Source of the DNA: Prolixibacteraceae bacterium
GTDB taxonomy: Bacteria > Bacteroidota > Bacteroidia > Bacteroidales > Prolixibacteraceae
Direction: 5' to 3'
DNA: 9,634 bases
NCBI GenBank assembly: GCA_009782655.1
Contig: WRIQ01000031.1
Span: forward strand, 1 to 9,634
Below, one piece after another: positions 1 to 6,661 of this stretch. The position numbers and the translations under genes are program-made. The notes under the pieces were generated by a model that was given only the letters and a program-made list of their open reading frames with translations, had not been told where the DNA came from and ran no database searches. Position 1 is the first letter of the stretch; every line of letters begins with the position of its first letter.

Positions 1-1368
1 CATGGTTCCAGCGCAAACGGTAGCCATTGACGAGGAGCCGTTGGATTCGAGAATGTCGGAAACAATGCGTACGACATAGGGCAAATCGGCGGGGAGCATT
101 CTTTTGAGCGCCCTGTGTGCAAGGTTGCCGTGTCCTATTTCGCGTCGACTTGTTCCGCGCGGCACCTTGGCTTCGCCGGTGCTGAACGGCGGAAAGTTGT
201 AGTGCAGTAGAAAGCGGTCGGTGCCCTGAACGGTTACCAAATCGATGATTTTTTCATCCATTTTTGTGCCGAGGGTTGTTGAGGCCAGCGCTTGTGTTTC
301 GCCGCGCGTGAAGATTGATGAGCCGTGCGCGGCGGGCAGATAATCCACTTCGCACCAGATGGGGCGTATGTCGCGGGTGCTCCGTCCGTCGAGGCGGATG
401 CCTTCGTCGAGAATCATGCGGCGCATGGCTTCTTTTTCCACGTCGTGGTAATATTTTTTGATCAGCTTTTCGTGCAATTCTATATCGATAGCTTCATTAC
501 CTTCATTTTCAGCTTTGTAGGTTTCGATAAATTCGTTGCGGAGTTTTTCGAATGTAGCCAGACGTTCGGCTTTATTGGTTATGAGCTGACGGGCAATGTC
601 GTACACTTTGCCATACAGGAGCGAGTTTACTTTTTCGCGCAGTTCTTCGTCGTTTGTCTCGTGGCAGTATGTGCGTTTCACCACGCTTAATTCTGCCGCC
701 ATTTCTTCCTGTATCTTACAATGTTTTTTAATTTCGTCGTGCGCAAATTTGATGGCCTCCAACATTTCTGCTTCGCTCACTTCATTCATCTCGCCTTCCA
801 CCATCATAATATTTTCGTATGAGGCGCCTACCATTATGTCGATATCGGCATCTTTCAGTTGGGTGGCTGTAGGGTTGATTATCATTTCGCCGTTAATTCT
901 GGCTACGCGAACTTCAGAAATGGGCGTTTCGAAGGGAACATCCGACACGGAGATGGCTGCCGAAGCTGCCAGCCCGGCCAACGAATCGGCCATGTTTTCC
1001 GAATCGGCGGAGATGAGGGATATCATCACGGCTGTTTCGGCGTGGTAGTCAGCGGGGAACAAAGGGCGTAAGGCGCGGTCTACCAAGCGTGAAACCAAAA
1101 TCTCTTCGTCCGAAGGGCGTCCCTCGCGTTTCAGGAATCCGCCGGGGAAACGTCCGGCAGCAGAGAATTTTTCACGGTAATCAACCGATAGAGGCATGAA
1201 ATCAACGTCCTCTTTTGCTTCCACGCTGGAAACAACGGTTGCCAAAAGCATGGTGTCTCCCATTCTTACCACAACCGAGCCATCGGCCTGTTTAGCAAGC
1301 TTGCCCGTTTCGAGCGTAATGGTGCGCCCGTCAGAAAGCTCAATTGTTTTTGTTAATACATTTACCAT
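1..1368 (-). CDS. pnp: Polyribonucleotide nucleotidyltransferase (PNPase), 3' part cut off by window edge
   Basis: PNPase is a cytoplasmic, phosphate-dependent 3'-to-5' exoribonuclease that releases nucleoside diphosphates during RNA decay. The visible 456 codons start [16 protein letters not shown] and contain the first RNase PH fold (about residues 10-150, with [18 protein letters not shown]), the all-helical linker (about 235-330) and the start of the second RNase PH fold, with FTRGETQ at 353-359 and [10 protein letters not shown] at 445-454, the region that contributes to phosphate binding. The rest of the second core domain, including the late catalytic Asp residues, and the KH and S1 RNA-binding domains of this roughly 700-750-residue family lie beyond the left edge. 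The ATG at 1368 gives the usual family N-terminus. An in-frame ATG at 1383 would add five residues (MKKII). The gene follows rpsO by 150 bp, the classic rpsO-pnp order, and has a structured leader. Confidence 0.97.
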   Translation of the reverse strand, partial: MVNVLTKTIELSDGRTITLETGKLAKQADGSVVVRMGDTMLLATVVSSVEAKEDVDFMPLSVDYREKFSAAGRFPGGFLKREGRPSDEEILVSRLVDRALRPLFPADYHAETAVMISLISADSENMADSLAGLAASAAISVSDVPFETPISEVRVARINGEMIINPTATQLKDADIDIMVGASYENIMMVEGEMNEVSEAEMLEAIKFAHDEIKKHCKIQEEMAAELSVVKRTYCHETNDEELREKVNSLLYGKVYDIARQLITNKAERLATFEKLRNEFIETYKAENEGNEAIDIELHEKLIKKYYHDVEKEAMRRMILDEGIRLDGRSTRDIRPIWCEVDYLPAAHGSSIFTRGETQALASTTLGTKMDEKIIDLVTVQGTDRFLLHYNFPPFSTGEAKVPRGTSRREIGHGNLAHRALKRMLPADLPYVVRIVSDILESNGSSSMATVCAGTM

Positions 1369-1401
1369 AATTATTTTTTTCATCTAAAATTTTCTCTAAA
1401 T

Positions 1402-1470
1402 AAAAGCGTGAAATCCAACGTGTTGTTATTGCCGTATTTCACTTTTGGGAACCTTTTCCTAACAGGAAAG
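1402..1470 (-). promoter_or_regulatory. pnp leader with two stem-loops
   Basis: Between the rpsO terminator and pnp, the transcript can form two hairpins. The first (1470-1452) pairs CTTTCCT with AGGAAAAG around loop GTT, with one bulged base. The second (1446-1402) has perfect 7-bp arms GTGAAAT (1442-1436) and ATTTCAC (1414-1408). AAAA/TTTT (1446-1443 and 1405-1402) can extend it across a 2-nt bulge. The second hairpin ends 18 nt before the ATG at 1383. In E. coli the pnp leader is a double-stranded RNase III target used for PNPase autoregulation. That this leader works the same way is inference from position and structure only. I found no Bacteroidota-type promoter in this gap, so pnp is probably transcribed by read-through from rpsO. 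Confidence 0.5.
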
Positions 1471-1476
1471 CAATGC

Positions 1477-1512
1477 AAAAAAGAAAGGCAATCAATTCTG
1501 TTGCCTTTTCTT
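1477..1512 (-). terminator. Intrinsic terminator or attenuator right after rpsO
   Basis: Beginning about 7 nt after the rpsO stop, the minus strand reads AAGAAAAGGCAA, a short loop, then TTGCCTTTCTT running into TTTTTT. The stem is GGCAA/TTGCC extended by AAA/TTT, one bulged A, then GAA/TTC. The A-rich left arm and U-run right arm are typical of a rho-independent terminator. Because pnp follows in the same direction without a visible promoter, partial read-through here would set the ratio of rpsO to pnp message. Confidence 0.75.
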
Positions 1513-1518
1513 ATATTT

Positions 1519-1788
1519 TTACTTACGTAATTTAAGCTCAGCAATGATGGAACGGTAACGCTCAATGTCTTTTCTTTTGAGGTAATCTAGAAGATTACGG
1601 CGTTTCCCCACAAGGCAAATCAGCGAACGACGGGTGCTGTGGTCTTTTTTATTGATTTTCAGGTGTTCTGTAAGGTGATTGATCCTAAAAGTGAACAATG
1701 CAACCTGCGCTTCCGCATTTCCTGTGTCGTGCTCGTTTTTACCATGTTTGGTAAAGATGTCTTTTTTTACTTCGGTTGTTAAATACAT
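1519..1788 (-). CDS. rpsO: 30S ribosomal protein S15
   Basis: S15 is a primary 16S rRNA-binding protein that nucleates assembly of the platform of the small subunit. The 89-residue product matches the usual family length exactly. It carries the family core: DTGNAEAQVALFTFRI in the first helices, HLTEHLKINKKDHSTRR with the conserved KKDH segment that contacts rRNA, then LVGKRRNLLDYLKRKDIERY, and it ends in LRK. The ATG at 1788 gives this length. The frame stays open further upstream, but that stretch lies in the leader hairpin and starts with TTG, so it was not used. The ATG follows an A-rich stretch with no Shine-Dalgarno site, common in Bacteroidota. It is followed by a terminator and then pnp. 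Autoregulation by S15 binding its own leader is known in several phyla, and the structured leader here makes it plausible. Confidence 0.98.
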   Translation of the reverse strand: MYLTTEVKKDIFTKHGKNEHDTGNAEAQVALFTFRINHLTEHLKINKKDHSTRRSLICLVGKRRNLLDYLKRKDIERYRSIIAELKLRK

Positions 1789-1818
1789 TTTTAAAAATAG
1801 TTTATTTGTGATACCATG

Positions 1819-1857
1819 TTTAAGCCGCAGCATCGCTCTCAATAACAACGGCTTAAA
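1819..1857 (-). promoter_or_regulatory. Stem-loop in the rpsO 5' leader, candidate S15 autoregulatory element
   Basis: The leader RNA contains perfect 9-bp arms, TTTAAGCCG (1857-1849) and CGGCTTAAA (1827-1819), separated by 21 nt. The inner part can continue the helix imperfectly: a U-G pair next to the arm, a few internal pairs, then ATTG/CGAT around an AGAG tetraloop. It begins about 10 nt after the predicted transcription start and ends 30 nt before the rpsO ATG, so it fills most of the leader. It has no following U-run and is not a terminator. Leader RNAs that bind S15 are established in other bacteria with differing architectures. This assignment is inference. I did not find an exact copy of the 16S G-U/G-C recognition motif in the expected orientation. 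Confidence 0.5.
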
Positions 1858-1874
1858 ATTATACTAAAACGGCG

Positions 1875-1905
1875 CAAAAGTATATAAAATTTCTGTAACA
1901 GCAAT
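1875..1905 (-). promoter_or_regulatory. Bacteroidota-type promoter for rpsO
   Basis: The minus strand carries TACTTTTG (1882-1875), a perfect match to the -7 consensus TAnnTTTG. Exactly 19 bp upstream is ATTG (1905-1902), a three-of-four match to the -33 element TTTG. Transcription would start near 1868-1870, giving a leader of about 80 nt. The promoter lies in the 231-bp gap after the peptidase gene, so rpsO-pnp is probably an independent unit. I saw no clear terminator for the peptidase gene in this gap. Confidence 0.7.
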
Positions 1906-2019
1906 CATTTGCGCGTTTTTTGTTTTCACTTTGCGGCAATATTTTATTTTTGAGTTAAAATGTTTTTCGTATTCATATGGGATTAAAACAGGTCAAAGGT
2001 TTATCTAAATAGTCATTTG

Positions 2020-4134
2020 TTAATTATCAATTTCCCCTGTCATTCCCAGATGGTACATAGTGAATGCCCAGATGTCGGTATATTCTTCTATGATTTTGGC
2101 TGTTGGCTTTCCGGCGCCATGTCCGGCTTTGGTCTCAATGCGTATCAATACGGGAAGTTTTCCGGCGTTGAGTTCCTGAAGCCTCGATATATATTTGAAC
2201 GAATGCGCGGGTACCACGCGATCGTCGTGGTCGGCAGTGGTGACCAGCGTCGCCGGATAGCTTTTGGCTTCTATGTTGTGCAGGGGCGAGTACCCCAGCA
2301 GGTATTCGAACATTTCTTTGTTGTCTTCGCTGGTGCCGTAATCGTTGGCCCAAGCCCATCCGATGGTGAATTTATGATAACGGAGCATGTCCATCACGCC
2401 GACGGCGGGCAGCGCCACCTTGAACAATTCGGGGCGTTGGTTGGCGACGGCGCCCACAAGAAGCCCGCCGTTGGAGCCGCCTTGTATGGCCAGTTTTTGC
2501 GGCGACGTATATTTTTCGAGGATGAGGTATTCGGCAGCAGCAATAAAATCATTGAAAACATTCTGTTTCTGCATTTTGGTTCCAGCTTTATGCCATGTTT
2601 CGCCAAATTCGCCCCCGCCGCGAATGTTGGCAACGGCGAGTATGCCGCCTTGTTCAACAAAAAGCAGCCTCTGCGTGGAAAAACTGGGGGTCTGGCTGTT
2701 GTTAAATCCGCCGTAACCATACAGCAGGGTGGGATTGGAACCGTCTTGCGCGACGCCCTTTTTATAGAACAGAAACATGGGAACTCGCGTTCCGTCTTTG
2801 CTGTTGTACCAAACCTGATCGACCTGAAAATCGTCGGGGTTGAACTTTACTTCGGGGCGATGGAATATGGTGCTTTCGCGGGTGTTGAAATCGTAGCGGT
2901 AGATTTCGCCCGGCGTGTTGTACGACGTGAATGAGTAAAAGGCTTCCGGATTGTCTTTCTCGCCTGAGAATGTGCGCGTGGTGCCGATTCCGGGCAAGTC
3001 GATTTTATGGTCGAATTTCCCATTGTAGTCATACACTTCGATGTGGCTGCAAGCATTTTTCGTATAGCTTGTTACGATTTTCCCTCCGATGAGGTTAGCG
3101 CTCGAAAGCACATCCTCTTTTTCGGGAATTACTTCCTGCCAATTTTCCTCTTTGTGATTTCGGGCGTCGATTTTTATCAGCCTGTATTTGGGCGCTTTAT
3201 AGTTGGTGTGGACATACAAATCATTTCCTGCATTGCCGATTACGCTAAAATCGTGGTCGAAATTTTCGGTCAGCGGGACAAACTGCCGACTGTCGTCGGC
3301 GCGACAGAATGAGAGCGCATTCCGCGAAGAAGAATTGCTGCGCGACAATATCAAAAACTGCCTGTCTTCAGTGAGATACAGCCTGAATAGTCTTTTTGGA
3401 AATCCCGGTTCGCTGTATATTACCGGATCTTTTTCAGGATCGCTGCCCAATTTGTGAAACCGGATCATATGGTTTTCATTCGATGCGGAAAGCTCGCTGC
3501 CGTCGGCCGGCTTGGGATATGCGCTGTAATAAAATCCGTCGCCCGACCATGATGTTACCGAGAATTTCACCCACTTAACAACGTCGGGGAGCGATTCTCC
3601 GGTTTCAATGTTTTTCACATATATCTCGTTCCAGTCGGAACCGGAACGGGAGATACTGTATACGAGGTACTTCCCGTCGGGCGAGATTTCAATTCCCGAA
3701 AGGGCTACGGTTCCGTCGCTCGAAAGCAGGTTGGGGTCGAGAACCACTTTTTCTTCGCCACCCAGCTTATCGGTCATGAATAGAACGCTCTGATTCTGAA
3801 GCTCTTTGTTTTTGTAGTAGAAATATTTACCGGCTTTTTTGAAGGGCGTTTCTATTTTTTGGTAGTTCATCAACGCTGTAAGTCGATTTTTGATTTCGTC
3901 ACGGGCAGGCAGGCGGTTGAGATAGGCAAAAGTAACTTCGTTTTGCCGTGCTACCCAGTCGGCGGTTTCTGTAGACGTGTCATCCTCAAGCCAGCGATAT
4001 GGGTCTTGAACTTCCGTACCGAAATAGGTATCAATGGTTTGAACTTTTTTGGTTTCGGGATAGCCGATTCTTTCAGATTGGCTGCATGCTCCCGTCGTTA
4101 GGGCTGCGAATAGCAAAAAGTAAACTTTCTTCAT
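2020..4134 (-). CDS. Prolyl oligopeptidase (family S9A), probable lipoprotein
   Basis: This 704-residue serine peptidase should cleave short peptides after proline. The N-terminus MKKVYFLLFAALTTGAC is a secretion signal ending in a lipobox-like TGAC, with Cys17 as the likely lipidated residue; Thr at -3 is atypical. The propeller domain (about 25-430) opens with the family signature YPETKKVQTIDTYFGTEV then QDPYRWLEDD. The alpha/beta-hydrolase domain (about 435-704) has NIRGGGEFGETWH, the nucleophile Ser554 in GGSNGGLL, Trp595 in the WAWANDYG segment (matching the proline-stacking Trp of porcine POP), Asp637 in DHDDRVVP and His672 in KAGHGAGKP. The triad is complete and the length is close to the well-known flavobacterial enzyme. 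It lies 176 bp after the fucosidase gene on the same strand. I could not identify a promoter in that gap, so co-transcription is possible. It is probably periplasmic or envelope-anchored. Confidence 0.96.
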   Translation of the reverse strand: MKKVYFLLFAALTTGACSQSERIGYPETKKVQTIDTYFGTEVQDPYRWLEDDTSTETADWVARQNEVTFAYLNRLPARDEIKNRLTALMNYQKIETPFKKAGKYFYYKNKELQNQSVLFMTDKLGGEEKVVLDPNLLSSDGTVALSGIEISPDGKYLVYSISRSGSDWNEIYVKNIETGESLPDVVKWVKFSVTSWSGDGFYYSAYPKPADGSELSASNENHMIRFHKLGSDPEKDPVIYSEPGFPKRLFRLYLTEDRQFLILSRSNSSSRNALSFCRADDSRQFVPLTENFDHDFSVIGNAGNDLYVHTNYKAPKYRLIKIDARNHKEENWQEVIPEKEDVLSSANLIGGKIVTSYTKNACSHIEVYDYNGKFDHKIDLPGIGTTRTFSGEKDNPEAFYSFTSYNTPGEIYRYDFNTRESTIFHRPEVKFNPDDFQVDQVWYNSKDGTRVPMFLFYKKGVAQDGSNPTLLYGYGGFNNSQTPSFSTQRLLFVEQGGILAVANIRGGGEFGETWHKAGTKMQKQNVFNDFIAAAEYLILEKYTSPQKLAIQGGSNGGLLVGAVANQRPELFKVALPAVGVMDMLRYHKFTIGWAWANDYGTSEDNKEMFEYLLGYSPLHNIEAKSYPATLVTTADHDDRVVPAHSFKYISRLQELNAGKLPVLIRIETKAGHGAGKPTAKIIEEYTDIWAFTMYHLGMTGEIDN

Positions 4135-4310
4135 GGTAAATTTTGATTTCTAAATTGAGTTGCAATTTATTGAATTTTCCGGAGATTATTGTTGAAAAAA
4201 GTCAGGGAAAGAGGAAGGCAACGAGATGATCCGATAATGGGCTAAATAGTTAATCCCCGAACCCGCTCAAAAAGCCCGATAAAACATATTTGTTTTTATT
4301 GCTTTGAGTT

Positions 4311-6398
4311 TTATTCCGTGATAAAGTTGATTTCGGCGATTCCCGCTCTGGCGCTTTTATCGACGGTTTCCAATGCTCTGAACCGTACATATCGGGCAGA
4401 TGATTTTTCAAAATGTACCTGTTGCCAAGTGGGGCTGTTCTCGATATTTCCGAATTCTCCCGACGAAACAGGACTCCCGAAGTTACGTCCGTCAAGGCTG
4501 GTCGATAATTCGAACGTCCGTATTACTCCCGAATTTCCCCTGCTTTGGTCGGGCAAATAGCGGAAACCGCAGAGGCTTACTGCCTCTCCCAGATCGATGA
4601 TAAAATCGGCAGGCATTTTTTTTGAAATTATCAATGCGGTGTTGGGATTGCCATCGAAAATGGTTGCTGCGCGGGAATCTTTTCCCTGCTCTCCCAGCAG
4701 TTGCCATTTTGTTGCCGGAATGTCAAATTCCTGACGGGCAACCGGACTTTTCCCTTTTGTCGTCGGGTCGAAGACAACGGCAGAGACGATTCCCTTTTGT
4801 GCGAATGTGAATGTTTCCGAATATTTCCTTGAATTTTCATCCGGTTGGGTTCCGTCTGTTGTATAATAAACTGGGACGCTACTGTCGGCTGAGGTTATGG
4901 AAACAACACCTTCCTTGTTGCGCCTTATTGTGGGAACCTCCAGCGCTTTGGGCGCATTGAAAACCTGAATCGTGGATATCGCAGGACAGGCTTTGGCATC
5001 TTCGACGGAGAAGCGTATTTTTGTAGCTGTTACAGCGGGAAACCTCAAAATACGCTTGCTACCAATGGTGGTTTCCTCGGCAATGATTTTCCAACTATCA
5101 TTCACAAAAGCCTCCACTTTAAACTGTTTCACCCTTTGCCCCAGAGCAATATATTCCTGCGCCAGAAAACGGTTGAATGTCATCGGTTTCCCGAAATCGA
5201 AAGTGAGCGATGCTTCGACGACGCCGTCGTCGGTTGCCCAGTAGGTTTCGGGATTGCCGTCGGTTACGTTGCGGGCGGAGAATTTTTTGGAATTTCCCCT
5301 CACGTTGGAAGCTTCGAAGGAAACCTCTTTCAGCAGGTCGGTTGCAAAATCGGCTTTGAGGGCTTCGGCTAATTTTATCAGCGCCTGCCGATCGTTTTCG
5401 TGGACAAGGCCACGTGTATCGACGGGCAGGTTGAGCAGAAACGAAGCGTTTCGCCCCACGGAATGATAGTAAATATCAAGTAATTGCGACAGTGTTTTCA
5501 CTTTATGGTCCTCGTAAGGATGGTAATACCATCCCGGACGTATCGACACATCTACTTCGGCGGGCACCCAGTGAGTTCCGTCTTCCTGTCCACCGCGGAG
5601 ATGTTCAATATTTTCGGCAATACCGGGCGCAAAGTCGTCGCGTTTCAGCAGGCACCAGTTGGTGGGGCGCGCCCATCCCTCTTCGTTTCCTACCCAGCGA
5701 ACATCGGGGCCGCCGTCGGAAAAGATGCAGGCATTGGGTTGCAGCTCCCTGACGATTTCGAACACTTCGTCCCATTTGTAATAGGTTTTGCGGTCGATGC
5801 GGCGTTCTTCATTGGCGCCACCATACCAGCCTGTCCCGCCGTTGGCGCCGTCGAACCACACTTCGAAAATGTCGCCATAGTTGGTCAGCAATTCGCGCAG
5901 TTGGTTGCGGAAATATTCGTTGTAGGCTTCGCGTCCGTATTCGGCATGGTTTCGATCCCATGGCGAAAGATAAACCCCGAATTTCAACCCGAATTCTTTG
6001 CAGGCTTCCGACAGGTCGCGCACAACATCGCCTTTGCCGTTTTTCCAAGGGGAATTTTTCACGGAGTGTTCGGTATATGCCGAGGGCCACAAGCAAAAAC
6101 CATCGTGGTGCTTGGCGGTGATGATGATGGCTTTCATACCGGCGTCTTTGCATACTTTTGCCCACTGCCGTGTATCCAATTGTGTGGGGTTGAACTGTTC
6201 GGGTTTCTCGCTTCCCATGCCCCATTCCATATTTGTGAAAGTGTTCATATTGAAATGGATGAAAGCGTAATATTCGAGTTGATGCCATGCGAACTGCCTT
6301 TCGGCGGGAAGCGGCCCGCAGGGCGCCGGTGGAGTAGCTTGATCGCATGACGAAAGTAAAAACGTGATTGTGGCAAATAGAATGGCGAAATGTCTCAT
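4311..6398 (-). CDS. GH29 alpha-L-fucosidase lipoprotein with F5/8-type and chitobiase-like C-terminal modules
   Basis: This 695-residue enzyme should remove L-fucose from glycans. MRHFAILFATITFLLSSC is a lipoprotein signal with lipobox LSSC (Cys18), which implies membrane anchoring. The GH29 barrel (about 35-350) contains FIHFNMNTFTNMEWG, KHHDGFCLWPS and EVWFDGANGG, where Asp183 is the expected nucleophile. WVGNEEG (235-241) carries Glu239, a candidate acid/base. The NTFT..EWG start and the GNE motif resemble subfamily B, which favours alpha-1,3/1,4-fucose on branched structures; this subfamily call is inference. Downstream come an F5/8 type C (discoidin-like) module (about 355-482, with TDGNPETYWAT), a chitobiase-like C-terminal module (about 487-560, with YYTTDGTQPD), and a second F5/8-like module (about 565-693, with FDGNPNTALI). 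The gene has its own consensus promoter. No SusC/SusD genes are in the window. Confidence 0.94.
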   Translation of the reverse strand: MRHFAILFATITFLLSSCDQATPPAPCGPLPAERQFAWHQLEYYAFIHFNMNTFTNMEWGMGSEKPEQFNPTQLDTRQWAKVCKDAGMKAIIITAKHHDGFCLWPSAYTEHSVKNSPWKNGKGDVVRDLSEACKEFGLKFGVYLSPWDRNHAEYGREAYNEYFRNQLRELLTNYGDIFEVWFDGANGGTGWYGGANEERRIDRKTYYKWDEVFEIVRELQPNACIFSDGGPDVRWVGNEEGWARPTNWCLLKRDDFAPGIAENIEHLRGGQEDGTHWVPAEVDVSIRPGWYYHPYEDHKVKTLSQLLDIYYHSVGRNASFLLNLPVDTRGLVHENDRQALIKLAEALKADFATDLLKEVSFEASNVRGNSKKFSARNVTDGNPETYWATDDGVVEASLTFDFGKPMTFNRFLAQEYIALGQRVKQFKVEAFVNDSWKIIAEETTIGSKRILRFPAVTATKIRFSVEDAKACPAISTIQVFNAPKALEVPTIRRNKEGVVSITSADSSVPVYYTTDGTQPDENSRKYSETFTFAQKGIVSAVVFDPTTKGKSPVARQEFDIPATKWQLLGEQGKDSRAATIFDGNPNTALIISKKMPADFIIDLGEAVSLCGFRYLPDQSRGNSGVIRTFELSTSLDGRNFGSPVSSGEFGNIENSPTWQQVHFEKSSARYVRFRALETVDKSARAGIAEINFITE

Positions 6399-6430
6399 GT
6401 GATAATTAATTTAGTTTTTAAAACATGATT

Positions 6431-6461
6431 CAAAGCTAATGAAACTGTTTGGTATTTCAAA
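6431..6461 (-). promoter_or_regulatory. Consensus Bacteroidota promoter for the fucosidase gene
   Basis: The minus strand has TTTG (6461-6458), a 19-bp spacer, then TAGCTTTG (6438-6431). Both elements match the housekeeping consensus (TTTG / 19-21 / TAnnTTTG) perfectly. The transcription start would fall near 6424-6426, leaving a short leader of roughly 26-28 nt before the ATG at 6398. That leader is A/T-rich with no Shine-Dalgarno site. So good a match suggests basal transcription by the primary sigma factor rather than strict dependence on an ECF or hybrid sensor system. I saw no clear operator repeat around it. Confidence 0.78.
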
Positions 6462-6617
6462 AGAACGAGGTTGATTTGGAAATTATTTGCTGAAGATTTG
6501 GTTATGACAAAAGCCATTCAAAAAGGATGCGAAGCGATGGGTATAAGTCACATTTTGGGCAAAAATATAAAAACTACAAAAGACGTAAAGAGTTGATTAT
6601 CTGCGTATTTTGTGGTT

Positions 6618-6643
6618 ACAAAGCGCCTTTCAAGCAGCTTTGT
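6618..6643 (-). terminator. Stem-loop after the DUF3078 gene, possible terminator
   Basis: Perfect 7-bp arms ACAAAGC (6643-6637) and GCTTTGT (6624-6618) begin 18 nt after the DUF3078 stop. The stem can extend past a bulged U by GCU/GGC, closing on loop UGAAA. No U-run follows (AACCACAAAA), so it is not a textbook intrinsic terminator. It may instead protect the 3' end or act in a factor-dependent manner. The rest of the 263-bp gap to the fucosidase gene holds that gene's promoter and nothing else I can support. Confidence 0.4.
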
Positions 6644-6661
6644 CCGACGAAAAACAATTCG

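Noticed and set aside
1380..1565. Minus-strand 61-codon frame between rpsO and pnp
   Set aside because: It overlaps the rpsO 3' end and runs through the terminator and leader hairpins; nothing resembles a protein.
1883..2019. Search for a terminator after the prolyl oligopeptidase gene
   Set aside because: No G/C-rich stem followed by a U-run is visible here, so transcription may run on into rpsO.
2017..2934. Long plus-strand open frame (305 codons) opposite the prolyl oligopeptidase
   Set aside because: It is antisense to a gene with complete family motifs, has no recognisable domain, and arises from codon bias on the coding strand.
4279..4299. A/T hairpin (ATAAAACA / TGTTTTTAT) 12 nt after the fucosidase stop
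   Set aside because: The stem has only one C-G pair and a bulge and lacks a proper U-run directly after it, so it is too weak to call a terminator.
5484..6350. Long plus-strand open frame (288 codons) opposite the fucosidase
   Set aside because: It is a shadow of the GH29 catalytic domain; its Phe/Val/Gly-rich composition is a mirror artefact and no family is recognisable.
6560..6567. Second -7-like box TATTTTTG on the minus strand, far upstream of the fucosidase gene
   Set aside because: It matches TAnnTTTG, but no TTTG lies 19-21 bp upstream (only CTTT or TTTA nearby), and the region is A/T-rich, so it may be chance.
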